Shown here: piece by piece, positions 24,540 to 32,246 of the stretch
Position numbering within the stretch: position 1 is the stretch's first letter
Layout: every line of letters starts with the position of its first letter
Assembly: GCF_009296165.1 (NCBI RefSeq)
Contig: NZ_VUAZ01000126.1
Span: 1-32,246 of the forward strand
Reading direction: 5' to 3'
DNA from: Pseudomonas kitaguniensis
GTDB lineage: Bacteria; Pseudomonadota; Gammaproteobacteria; Pseudomonadales; Pseudomonadaceae
DNA length: 32,246 bases
Program-made: the position numbers and the translations under genes
The notes under the pieces: generated by a model
Told to the model about the DNA's origin: nothing
What the model saw: the letters and a program-made list of their open reading frames with translations, nothing else
Databases searched by the model: none

Positions 24540-25733
24540 GCTTTCGAGTTTGGCTCGACGCAGGCGCCGCAGCGCCTGCTTGCCGGCCTCGATGCCGGGT
24601 TTCTCGATGTAGAGGAAGCTCAAGGTGCTGATGATCACCAGCAGCACCGTAATCACCGCCAGCATCGACAGATAGGGCACGGCGCCGCGCAAATCAATCG
24701 CCAGCAGTGCGCGCACCTGTGTCGTCGCCAGCCACAGCAAAAGCCCGTGCAGCAGATACGTGCTGTAGCTGACTTCGCCCAACCAGCGCACGCTTGCCAG
24801 CCGCAGCGCACCGAACAAGGTGTTGCCCGACGCTACCACCACAAAAAACACTGTCAGCAAGAGCTGCGGCGCGATGGAGAAGCTTTTGCGGAAGGCGCCC
24901 ATCACCAGCGCCAGGGCCACCAGTGCGATGACGGCTGCCAGTCGCGTCTGGCCCCACGCTACCAGCGCGGGGTTGCGTACCCAATAGGCTGCCGCAATGC
25001 CGCCGACAAAGGTCAACAGAATGTGCGTGCGCAGGGAATGCTCCCAGCCCACCAGTTGATACACCAGGACAATCGCCAGTACCGCCAGCGCCGTTTTATG
25101 CCAGCCGCCTCGGTAGATGAACAGCGCGCCAAAAAAAGGCAGGCTCAGGTAGAAAAACATCTCATAGGCCAGGGTCCACGTGACGTTCGCAATCATGCTG
25201 CCGGTTTGCGGGTAGCCGTTGATGTCTGGCCGCTCAAAGGTCAGCCACATCGCGATATGCTTTAGCAACTGAGTCGGTGTCTCCATCAGCGACCAATTCT
25301 GCAGGCCGAACACGCCGAGTACCACCACCGCCAACAGCAGCAAATACAGCGGATAGATGCGAAACAGGCGTGAAACAGCGAAGGCCAGCCAGTCGTGGTC
25401 CTGGCGTTGCTTGAGCAGGCGCCCCCAGAACAGAAACCCGGTGATCATGAAAAACAGCGCAATGCTCGCCAGGCCGGTCTGTGCGTAGAACTTGTTTTTG
25501 GGGACTTCCGTGATGCCGGTATTCAGCGCGATCCAGATGATCACCGCGTGATGAATGAATACGCCGAGTGCCAGATAACCCCTCAGCCCGTCGATGCTTG
25601 CGAAACGCTGGCTGCCGGTGGCAACCAGGCTCTCGCGAATACGCGGGAACAGGTGCAGGAGGATGGATGCAGTGCAAATGGCCAGTGCGTACACCGCAAT
25701 GGCCAGTAGGGGGGTGGAAATCCAGGGGGTCAA
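24534..25733 (-). CDS. Acyltransferase 3 family (OafA/NodX-like) membrane O-acyltransferase
   Basis: This is a 399 aa polytopic membrane protein of the acyltransferase-3 family. It has the diagnostic N-terminal block IDGLRGYLALGVFIHHAVI (with candidate catalytic His), about ten hydrophobic segments, and later blocks DINGYPQTGSMIANVTWTLAYEM and RWLGEVSYSTYLLHGLLL. Such enzymes transfer acetyl groups to surface polysaccharides, so O-acetylation of core or O-antigen is plausible here. No ATG is in frame near the start. TTG at 25733 with AAGGTGAT upstream is the best start, four bases after the repaired stop of the preceding kinase-fold gene. I do not recall this gene between wapR and waaL in PAO1. 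Confidence 0.85.
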   Translation of the reverse strand: MTPWISTPLLAIAVYALAICTASILLHLFPRIRESLVATGSQRFASIDGLRGYLALGVFIHHAVIIWIALNTGITEVPKNKFYAQTGLASIALFFMITGFLFWGRLLKQRQDHDWLAFAVSRLFRIYPLYLLLLAVVVLGVFGLQNWSLMETPTQLLKHIAMWLTFERPDINGYPQTGSMIANVTWTLAYEMFFYLSLPFFGALFIYRGGWHKTALAVLAIVLVYQLVGWEHSLRTHILLTFVGGIAAAYWVRNPALVAWGQTRLAAVIALVALALVMGAFRKSFSIAPQLLLTVFFVVVASGNTLFGALRLASVRWLGEVSYSTYLLHGLLLWLATTQVRALLAIDLRGAVPYLSMLAVITVLLVIISTLSFLYIEKPGIEAGKQALRRLRRAKLESL

Positions 25734-25737
25734 GCCA

Positions 25738-26495
25738 TCACCTTTTTATAGTTGGGCTTTCGCCGAGTGTGGCTGGGCGAGTGAATGCTTGGACCTGCTC
25801 GCGGATTTTTACCGTGGCGTTTGGCGATGCCACAGAGGCATAGCCTTTAGCCAATTGTTCAAAATGCGACTCGAATAGCCAATTGCGGTCTTGCGGGTAG
25901 CGTTGCATGTGCCGCAGGTTGCGTTGGCGCAGCGCATTGCGCAGCGCGACGGATAAATGCGCATATCGGCGACGTCGATCAGGCCGAATTCGCCGTCATC
26001 CATCAGCAATACGTTACCCAAGTGCAGCGAACGGAAGTAAACACCGCGCTCGTGCAACTGCGCCATAAACCGCCCGAAACGCTCAACCAGCGATTCCCGC
26101 AGGCTGCTGTCGAGGCTTTGCAGGGCTTGGCGCAACGTCAGCCCAGGCAGCGGCTGGTAGCGTACGGCGCTGCTACCGTCGTGCAAACGGTAGAGGTCGA
26201 GGATAGACGGTGACGGGGTATCGTGTTCACGCAGTTGCTCGCTGTTGCTGGCAAACCGCTCGGAATACGGGTTGAAGCTGCCCGAGGTGTACCAGCGCCG
26301 GGCGCGGAACAGCTTGAGGAAACTGCCGTCTTCGAGGCGCAATACTTTGGGTCCCAGACCATCGGCCTCGATGACCTGGGCGTTGCTGCACAGCTGTTCG
26401 AAGGTGTCGGGCTTGAGGGTTTCGACCGGCCTGCGCAGCAAGCTGCGGCGCCGCTGGGCGATGCTCAGGCGGCGATCATGGCCAGCGGAATCCAC
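25738..26495 (-). pseudogene. PA4998-like kinase-fold 'toluene tolerance' protein, frameshifted
   Basis: This is a kinase-fold protein of about 252 aa after repair. Features include a glycine/Lys region (KVLRLEDGSFLKLFRARRW), a loop FRSLHLGNVLLMDD and a metal-site Asp (FGLIDVADMR). The usual loop is HGDxHxxN; here Ser occupies the Asp position, so catalysis is doubtful. The unbroken frame drifts into Cys/Arg-rich sequence after IYPS and ends at 25809. Adding one base near 25946 restores LRNALRQRNLRHMQRYPQDR and carries on to a TGA at 25738, just before the acyltransferase start. The start is uncertain: GTG 26495 (overlapping waaL) or TTG 26441. Homologues are often labelled toluene tolerance protein, without a proven reaction. 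Confidence 0.75.
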
Positions 26496-27619
26496 AGCAG
26501 AAACCAATGCTCCTTGGGCCGCGAGAGGATGCCGCCGCCTTCGGTCAGGCCGGCGCCGATGCCGTACGCCAGCAGCGACGAGGCCAGGATGAACAGCGGC
26601 TGCGCGCGCTCCTTGAAGCTTTTGTACAAGCCCCAGCCAAGCATGAAGATCCACGGTATGAAACCAATGATGCCGACGTAATACAGCACGCCCAGGGCGA
26701 AGCTGTGAGTTTCGCGCAGCACGATACCTTGTGCCGGTGTCAGGTACAGCTCGGAATCGTAACTGTGGCCGATCCACGGATGCTCGGCGATACGTTGCAG
26801 CGACATATCCCACAACTGGAAGCGAAAGGAGCTGCCACGGCTGGTGATGAGTTCCGGGCACAGCAGCAACAGCGCCGCCACGCCCACCAACAGGCCCGCG
26901 ATCAGCAGCGCGGCGCGGCGGTTGCGGCTTGTAAAACTCAACCAAAGCACCGCAAGGACCAATGCCACCAGTGGCGTTCTGGAGCCTGTCGCGAGGATCG
27001 CGGCCGCCATGATTGCCAGCGCCGGCACGCTGAACCAGAGCACCTGCAAACGGTTGGTGGTCATGCAGACGTACAGCCAATAGACGCAGAAAAAGCCAAA
27101 CACATGTGAGCTGAGCAACGGGTTATCGAGCGCTCCGCGCCCGCCAATCATGCGTTCGCCTTCTGCGAAATGCGGGGCGAATACCACCAGGTTGCAGGCA
27201 CAGACCACCAGGGCAATCACCGCGGCGCTGAAGAATATCGGCTTGAACAGTTCGTTGCGGTAGTGCAGCAGCAGGCCAAAACCTGCAAACAGCATGAACG
27301 TATGCAGCGGGCGTTTAAACAGGTCGGAGTCGGTCTCAGGCTGAGGGCTCCAGAACAGGCTGGTCAGCGCCCAAGCGGAGAACACCAAAAACGCTATCGC
27401 CAGCGGCTCGCGCAAAATCGCTTTGATTTCGGCCGGGCGCAGGCATAGCAGCAACAAGGTAGGCGCGCTGAACAGCACGTAGTAGAACTTGTGCAGCACA
27501 TTGCGATTGGTCACGAAGAACAGCGAACTCAGCAACAACAACAAGCCAATGGGTAAAACCCACAGGACCAGGAAGTCGAAAACACGATTTGAGCCATAGG
27601 TGAGGCGCGTGGAGTGCAT
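26465..27619 (-). CDS. waaL: O-antigen ligase
   Basis: WaaL transfers undecaprenyl-linked O-antigen onto core-lipid A on the periplasmic side. The 384 aa protein has about 11-12 hydrophobic segments, an arginine-bearing ATGSRTPLVAL block, and a large periplasmic loop with ITSRGSSFRFQLWDMSLQR and HPWIGHSYDSE, the region where ligases keep conserved Arg and His. It is of the Wzy/WaaL C family. The open frame extends upstream to 27712, but the ATG at 27619 gives a normal N-terminus (MHSTRLTYGSNRVF) before the first membrane helix. It is first in a minus-strand set of waaL, the PA4998-like gene and the acyltransferase, and divergent from msbA. Confidence 0.88.
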   Translation of the reverse strand: MHSTRLTYGSNRVFDFLVLWVLPIGLLLLLSSLFFVTNRNVLHKFYYVLFSAPTLLLLCLRPAEIKAILREPLAIAFLVFSAWALTSLFWSPQPETDSDLFKRPLHTFMLFAGFGLLLHYRNELFKPIFFSAAVIALVVCACNLVVFAPHFAEGERMIGGRGALDNPLLSSHVFGFFCVYWLYVCMTTNRLQVLWFSVPALAIMAAAILATGSRTPLVALVLAVLWLSFTSRNRRAALLIAGLLVGVAALLLLCPELITSRGSSFRFQLWDMSLQRIAEHPWIGHSYDSELYLTPAQGIVLRETHSFALGVLYYVGIIGFIPWIFMLGWGLYKSFKERAQPLFILASSLLAYGIGAGLTEGGGILSRPKEHWFLLWIPLAMIAA

Positions 27620-27778
27620 ACAGTAAAGCCATTCCAGAAAAGAGAAAGCCGGCCATCTTAAGGTAGTGGCTATATAATGTCGCCGGATGAATCCGGCCCG
27701 GCTGCGGGTCATGCCGGGTGCAAGTACAACAGAGAAGCTGTGCTAAAGTCAGCCTCCTTTTTCAAAACGCCGCGTGAT
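27620..27778. promoter_or_regulatory. Divergent waaL/msbA promoter region
   Basis: This 159-base gap has a TATAAT on the plus strand (27673-27678) for msbA, overlapping TATATA readable on the minus strand for waaL. Neither has a clear -35. The predicted msbA leader folds: GCCGGA-TGAA-TCCGGC (27682-27697) and CCCGGC...GCCGGG (27697-27718). Confidence 0.5.
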
Positions 27779-29584
27779 ATGACCGACTCTAGTCCGAGCG
27801 CAAGCCCTTCGAGCTTGAAAATATACTTCCGCCTGCTCAGTTACGTTAAGCCCTACGCCGGCTTGTTCGCATTGAGTATCGTCGGATTTCTGATTTTCGC
27901 GTCGACCCAGCCGATGCTGGGGTACATCCTCAAGTACTTCGTCGACGGCCTTTCCAACCCGCAAGCGGTGTTGTTCCCCAGCGTACCGTACCTGCGTGAC
28001 CTGCAATTGCTGCAGGCCGTGCCTTTGTTGATCATTCTGATTGCAGCCTGGCAGGGCCTGGGTTCGTTCCTGGGCAACTACCTGTTGGCCAAGGTCTCGC
28101 TGGGCCTGGTCCACGACCTGCGCGTGCAGTTGTTCAACAACCTGCTGACGTTGCCCAACCGCTACTTCGACAATCACAATTCGGGGCACCTGATTTCCCG
28201 CATCACCTTCAACGTGACCATGGTCACGGGGGCGGCGACCGATGCCATCAAGGTGGTGATCCGCGAAGGCATGACGGTGATCTTCCTGTTCGCCTCCCTG
28301 CTGTTCATGAACTGGCGCCTGACGCTGGTGATGATCGCCATCCTGCCGTTGATTGCAGTGATGGTTCGTACGGCCAGCAAGAAATTTCGCAAGCAGAGCA
28401 AGAAAATCCAGGTGGCCATGGGCGATGTGACGCACGTTGCCTCCGAAACCATCCAGGGCTACCGCGTGGTGCGCAGCTTCGGTGGCGAAGTCTACGAGGA
28501 AAAGCGCTTCCTCAAGGCCAGCCAGAGCAACACCGACAAGCAACTGCGCATGACCCGCACCGGGGCAATTTACACGCCGCTGCTGCAACTGGTGATCTAC
28601 ACCGCCATGGCGGTGCTGATGTTTCTGGTGCTGTACCTGCGTGGCGACGCGTCGGCCGGTGACATGGTGGCTTACATCACCCTGGCGGGCCTTTTGCCCA
28701 AGCCGATTCGTCAGTTGTCGGAAGTCAGCTCGACCATCCAGAAAGGTGTGGCCGGCGCAGAAAGCATTTTCGAACAACTGGACGAAGAGCAAGAGGTTGA
28801 CCACGGCACGGTCGAGCGCGACAAGGTCAGCGGTCGGCTGGAAGTGCGTAACCTCAACTTCACCTACCCCGGCACCGAACGCCATGTGCTCAAGGACATC
28901 AGCTTTACCGCCGAGCCTGGGCAGATGATCGCCCTGGTGGGCCGTTCCGGCAGCGGCAAGTCGACCCTGGCCAGCTTGATCCCGCGTTTCTATCACCATG
29001 CCAGCGGTGAAATCCTGCTGGACGGTGTTGAGGTCGAGGACTACAAACTGCTCAACCTGCGCAAACACATTGCCCAGGTGACCCAGCACGTCACCCTGTT
29101 CAGCGACACCGTGACCAACAACATCGCGTACGGCGACCTCGCCGGTGCGCCGCGGGCAGACGTTGAAGCGGCGGCGGCGGATGCCTACGCCAAGGACTTC
29201 ATTGACCAGTTGCCAAAAGGCTTCGATACCCCGGTCGGTGAAAACGGCGTGCTGTTGTCCGGCGGCCAACGCCAGCGCCTGGCAATCGCCCGCGCCTTGC
29301 TCAAAAACGCGCCGCTGCTGATTCTCGACGAAGCCACTTCGGCCCTCGATACCGAGTCCGAGCGGCACATTCAGGCCGCTCTGGACAAAGTCATGCAGGG
29401 GCGCACCACGCTGGTGATCGCGCATCGCCTGTCGACCATTGAAAAGGCCGACTTGATTCTGGTGATGGACGACGGTCGAATTGTCGAGCGCGGCAGCCAT
29501 GCCGAGTTGCTCGCACAAAACGGTTACTACGCGCGACTGCACGCCATGGGCCTGGATGCGCCGGTAGCTGCCGAGATCACCTGA
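27779..29584 (+). CDS. msbA: Lipid A-core flippase (ABC exporter)
   Basis: MsbA flips core-lipid A across the inner membrane using ATP, before transport to the outer membrane. The 601 aa half-transporter has six predicted membrane helices in about residues 20-330, then an ATPase domain: Walker A GRSGSGKST (about 388-396), signature LSGGQRQRLAIARALL (about 492), Walker B LLILDEATSALD (about 512-523) and switch His in IAHRLST. The frame is open from 27677, but MTDSSPSASPSSLKIYFRLL at 27779 is the family N-terminus. The Shine-Dalgarno site is weak. A REP pair follows the stop codon. Confidence 0.96.
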   Translation: MTDSSPSASPSSLKIYFRLLSYVKPYAGLFALSIVGFLIFASTQPMLGYILKYFVDGLSNPQAVLFPSVPYLRDLQLLQAVPLLIILIAAWQGLGSFLGNYLLAKVSLGLVHDLRVQLFNNLLTLPNRYFDNHNSGHLISRITFNVTMVTGAATDAIKVVIREGMTVIFLFASLLFMNWRLTLVMIAILPLIAVMVRTASKKFRKQSKKIQVAMGDVTHVASETIQGYRVVRSFGGEVYEEKRFLKASQSNTDKQLRMTRTGAIYTPLLQLVIYTAMAVLMFLVLYLRGDASAGDMVAYITLAGLLPKPIRQLSEVSSTIQKGVAGAESIFEQLDEEQEVDHGTVERDKVSGRLEVRNLNFTYPGTERHVLKDISFTAEPGQMIALVGRSGSGKSTLASLIPRFYHHASGEILLDGVEVEDYKLLNLRKHIAQVTQHVTLFSDTVTNNIAYGDLAGAPRADVEAAAADAYAKDFIDQLPKGFDTPVGENGVLLSGGQRQRLAIARALLKNAPLLILDEATSALDTESERHIQAALDKVMQGRTTLVIAHRLSTIEKADLILVMDDGRIVERGSHAELLAQNGYYARLHAMGLDAPVAAEIT

Positions 29585-29596
29585 TTCAACGACCTG

Positions 29597-29681
29597 TGTG
29601 GGAGCGGGCTTACTCGCGATGGCATCAACTCGGTGTACCTGGTGGCCCGAGTCGTCTGCATCGCGAGCAAGCGCTCCCACA
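29597..29681. repeat. REP inverted pair after msbA
   Basis: TGTGGGAGCGGGCTTACTCG and a right arm GCATCGCGAGCAAG-CGCTCCCACA that lacks two C relative to the other copies. It lies between msbA and the hldE promoter. Confidence 0.85.
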
Positions 29682-29740
29682 GAAAGCGCTTTTGATCCAA
29701 CCACTCAGGTCGGCTTTCAGGCCGCCTGCTCTTGATCCGA
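29682..29740 (+). repeat. REP-associated element, copy B
   Basis: GCGCTTTTGATCC, CCACTCAGGTCGGCTT, TCAGGCCGCC, CTCTTGATCC follow the REP directly. They share the order and most bases of copy A (15526-15585). Confidence 0.6.
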
Positions 29741-29759
29741 GAAGCCTCGCGTAACCCTG

Positions 29760-29768
29760 TGCTAATAT
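29760..29768 (+). promoter_or_regulatory. hldE: Extended -10 promoter of hldE
   Basis: TGCTAATAT fits an extended -10 (TGn plus TAATAT). It would give a start near 29775 and a leader of about 27 bases before the hldE ATG. There is no clear -35, as is common for extended -10 promoters. Confidence 0.45.
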
Positions 29769-29801
29769 CGCGGCCCTGTTCATTTTGTAGTGGGTTGCTC
29801 C

Positions 29802-31223
29802 ATGAAGTTGTCCATGCCGCGATTCGATCAAGCCCCTGTCTTGGTGGTCGGCGATGTCATGCTCGACCGTTACTGGCATGGTGGTACCTCACGGATTTCC
29901 CCTGAGGCGCCGGTACCAGTCGTCAAGGTCGAACAAATCGAAGACCGTCCGGGCGGCGCTGCCAACGTTGCCCTCAACATTGCCGCGCTCGGCGCCCCGG
30001 CCTCGCTGGTGGGTGTGACCGGCGACGACGAGGCCGCCGACAGCCTGGCCAACAGCCTGCGCGGCGCTGGCGTGCGCGCGCTGTTCCAGCGCATCGCCCA
30101 TCAGCCGACCATCGTCAAGCTGCGGGTAATGAGCCGTCACCAGCAATTGCTGCGTATCGATTTCGAAGAACCCTTCGCCACCGACGCCTTGGTGCTCAGC
30201 AGCCAGGTCGACACGTTGCTCGACGGTGTCAAAGTGCTGGTGTTGTCCGATTACGGCAAAGGCGCTCTGAAAAACCATCAGGCGCTGATCCAGGCCGCCA
30301 AGGCCCGCAACATTCCGGTACTGGCCGATCCCAAGGGCAAGGACTTCTCGATTTATCGCGGTGCCAGCCTGATCACGCCAAACCTCAGCGAGTTCGAAGC
30401 CATCGTCGGCGGTTGCGCCGATGAACACGAACTGGTGACCAAGGGCGCCACGCTGATGGCCGACCTCGACCTGGGTGCGTTGCTGGTAACCCGTGGTGAA
30501 CACGGCATGACCTTGCTGCGCCCAGGCCAACCGGCGATGCACCTGCCGGCGCGTGCGCGTGAAGTGTTCGACGTCACCGGCGCCGTGACACCGTTATCTC
30601 CACCCTGGCCGCGTCCATCGCGGCGGTGAAGAATTGCCCCACGCCGTGCCCTGGCCAACCTGGCGGCGGGCATTGTGGTAGGCAAATTGGGTACTGCTGC
30701 GATCAGCGCGCCTGAATTGCGCCGGGCTATCCAGCGTTCCGAAGGCTCAGAGCGTGGCGTATTGACCAGCGAGCAACTGCTGCTGGCGATTGACGATGCC
30801 CGTGCCCACAACGAAAGCATCGTGTTCACCAACGGCTGCTTCGACATCCTGCATGCCGGTCACGTGACTTACCTGGAACAGGCGCGCGCCCAAGGCGATC
30901 GCCTGATCGTTGCGGTCAATGACGATGCCTCGGTCAGTCGCTTGAAAGGCCCTGGCCGTCCGATCAACAGTGTTGACCGGCGCATGGCCGTACTGGCCGG
31001 TTTGGGCGCGGTGGACTGGGTGATCAGCTTCTCGGAAGGCACCCCGGAAAGCCTGCTGGCCCAGGTCAAGCCGGACGTGCTGGTCAAAGGCGGTGACTAC
31101 TCTGTCGACCAGGTCGTGGGGGCAGACATCGTCAGTGCTTACGGCGGCAAGGTCAAAGTGCTGGGCTTGGTTGAGAACAGCTCAACCACCGCCATCGTCG
31201 AGAAGATTCGCAACAATGAGTGA
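29802..31223 (+). pseudogene. hldE: Bifunctional heptose-7-P kinase/heptose-1-P adenylyltransferase, with frameshifts
   Basis: HldE makes ADP-heptose for WaaC and WaaF. The N-terminal ribokinase-like domain (about 1-318) has RPGGAANVALN and VLADPKGKD. The C-terminal nucleotidyltransferase domain has VFTNGCFDILHAGHVTYLEQ. The reading frame breaks at VTGA, where the family has VTGAGDTVIS, the kinase's catalytic GAGD. Single G deletions near 30585, 30625 and 30648 sum to three, so the frame is restored and the rest reads normally to 31223. The literal sequence would hit a stop at 30627-30629 and lose the GAGD motif. Repaired length is 474 aa, normal for Pseudomonas. Because HldE is needed for core synthesis, an assembly error is likeliest. 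The stop overlaps the epimerase start by eight bases. Confidence 0.92.
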
Positions 31224-32151
31224 AGCTGATAAGTGGGTTCTGATCACCGGCGGCGCCGGTTTTATCGGCTCGCACCTGGTCGATGCCTTGCTCGCCAAGG
31301 GCTACGGCGTGCGGGTGCTGGATAACCTGTCCACCGGCAAGCGCAGCAATTTGCCGATGGGCAACCCGCGCGTGCAGCTCGTCGAAGGTGATGTAGCGAA
31401 TGCCGAGCTGGTGGCGCAAACCGCCGTTGGCGCCACGGCCGTGGTGCATTTGGCCGCAGTGGCTTCGGTACAAGCGTCGGTGGATGACCCCGTCAGCACT
31501 CATCAGAGCAATTTTGTCGGCACCTTGAATGTCTGCGAAGCCATGCGCAAGGCAGGCGTCAAACGCGTGGTGTTTGCTTCCAGTGCAGCGGTGTACGGCA
31601 ACAATGGCGAAGGCGCCTCGATTGATGAGGAGACCACCAAAGCGCCGTTGACGCCTTACGCCTCGGACAAGCTGGCCGGCGAGCTTTACTTCGACTTTTA
31701 CCGCCGCCAGCATGGCCTGGAGCCGGTGATTTTCCGCTTCTTCAACATTTTCGGGCCGCGCCAGGACCCGTCATCGCCGTACTCCGGTGTGATCAGTATC
31801 TTCAGCGAGCGCGTGCAACAGGGTGTGCCGATTGCCGTGTTTGGCGATGGCGAGCAAACCCGCGATTTCATGTACGTCGAAGACCTGGTGGACGTGCTGG
31901 TGCAGGCCATCGAAGCCGAAGATGCGCCGCAGGGTGCGATCAACGTGGGCTGGAACCGCACCACCACACTCAAACAAGTACTGCAGGCGTTGGAAGAAGT
32001 GGTTGGCACATTGCCGACCATCACTTACGGGCCGGCACGCTTGGGCGACATTCGGCATTCGCGGGCGAACAACCAACGGCTGTTGGCGAGCTTCACGCTG
32101 CCCGAACCTACTCCGTTGAAAGTTGGCCTGCAGCGGTTGCTGCACGGTTGA
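31216..32151 (+). CDS. NAD-dependent nucleotide-sugar epimerase/dehydratase (SDR)
   Basis: This is a 311 aa extended short-chain dehydrogenase. It has the NAD-binding TGGAGFIGSHLVDALL (Gly12, Gly15, Gly18), FASSAAVYGNN with the catalytic Ser/Thr region, and Tyr148-x3-Lys152 in PYASDK. C-terminal blocks such as GDGEQTRDFMYVEDLV place it with UDP-glucose 4-epimerase-like enzymes. It may supply a nucleotide sugar for the LPS core or O-antigen, but the substrate cannot be read from sequence. The open frame begins at 31093 within hldE. The ATG at 31216 begins a normal N-terminus and overlaps the hldE stop by eight bases, so it is probably co-expressed with hldE. Confidence 0.88.
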   Translation: MSEADKWVLITGGAGFIGSHLVDALLAKGYGVRVLDNLSTGKRSNLPMGNPRVQLVEGDVANAELVAQTAVGATAVVHLAAVASVQASVDDPVSTHQSNFVGTLNVCEAMRKAGVKRVVFASSAAVYGNNGEGASIDEETTKAPLTPYASDKLAGELYFDFYRRQHGLEPVIFRFFNIFGPRQDPSSPYSGVISIFSERVQQGVPIAVFGDGEQTRDFMYVEDLVDVLVQAIEAEDAPQGAINVGWNRTTTLKQVLQALEEVVGTLPTITYGPARLGDIRHSRANNQRLLASFTLPEPTPLKVGLQRLLHG

Positions 32152-32181
32152 GCTGACTCTGTCTGAAATATCCGGGTGCCT

Positions 32182-32207
32182 GCATCGGGAGCAAGCCCCC
32201 TCCCACA
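32182..32207. repeat. Single REP arm at right end
   Basis: GCATCGGGAGCAAGCCCCCTCCCACA is one REP arm. The last seven bases (AATGTGG) may begin the partner arm, cut by the window edge, which would make a pair in the opposite orientation to the other BIMEs here. Confidence 0.75.
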
Positions 32208-32246
32208 TTTAGCTGAGTTCCAACCCGGGAATGCAGTCAAATGTGG

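Noticed and set aside
26495..27080. Long 5' extension of the PA4998-like kinase frame over waaL
   Set aside because: The extension overlaps waaL in another frame and encodes Arg/Pro-rich sequence without kinase features. A start near 26495 or 26441 is more sensible.
27749..29704. 651-codon open frame antisense to msbA
   Set aside because: Codon-bias shadow of an unmistakable ABC transporter; it also runs through a REP.

Overview
The window looks like a chromosomal segment of a fluorescent-group Pseudomonas (P. fluorescens-like). The evidence is high GC coding sequence, the order aceF-aceE / glnE / waaF-waaC-waaG-waaP / LPS-core kinases / wapO / mig-14 / dnpA / ssg / wapR / waaL / msbA / hldE, which follows the P. 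aeruginosa PAO1 PA5016-PA4996 block as I remember it, and REP palindromes of the GTGGGAGSGGGCTTGCTCSCGAT type in most intergenic gaps. No tRNA, rRNA, CRISPR array, transposase or phage gene was seen.

Layout. 1-608: non-coding, packed with REP and REP-associated repeats and the aceF terminator. 609-4945 (minus): aceE-aceF, the E1 and E2 subunits of pyruvate dehydrogenase. 4946-5327: aceE/glnE divergent control region with two GTAGTnnnACTAC palindromes 52 bp apart that resemble HexR operators. 5328-8263: glnE, broken by frameshifts. 8468-15414: a very tightly packed LPS inner-core operon (waaF, waaC, waaG, waaP and three further kinase-fold genes, one with two kinase domains). 15589-18219: a TonB-dependent receptor resembling E. 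coli YncD/PqqU (minus) and a small YceK/YidQ-type lipoprotein (plus), lying between two parts of the LPS locus. 18362-24539: wapO carbamoyltransferase, mig-14, dnpA, an Ssg-like GT4 and a frameshifted WapR-like GT2. 24534-27619 (minus): waaL O-antigen ligase, a divergent kinase-fold gene ('toluene tolerance protein', PA4998-like, frameshifted) and an OafA-type acyltransferase. 27779-29584: msbA. 29802-31223: hldE (three compensating deletions). 31216-32151: an SDR sugar epimerase. The right end is another REP.

How the genes work together. HldE makes ADP-heptose. WaaC and WaaF add heptoses to Kdo2-lipid A and WaaG starts the outer core. WaaP and its relatives phosphorylate the heptoses, and WapO carbamoylates heptose. 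Ssg- and WapR-like transferases extend the outer core. MsbA flips core-lipid A, WaaL ligates O-antigen, and the acyltransferase, Mig-14 and DnpA probably tailor the envelope. AceEF and GlnE are unrelated flanking central-metabolism and nitrogen-control genes.

Sequence quality. Four genes (glnE, wapR-like, the PA4998-like kinase, hldE) are interrupted, and essentially every lesion can be repaired by restoring one G or C to a short G/C run. That pattern favours assembly or sequencing indels over biological decay, so those genes are given as single frameshifted loci.
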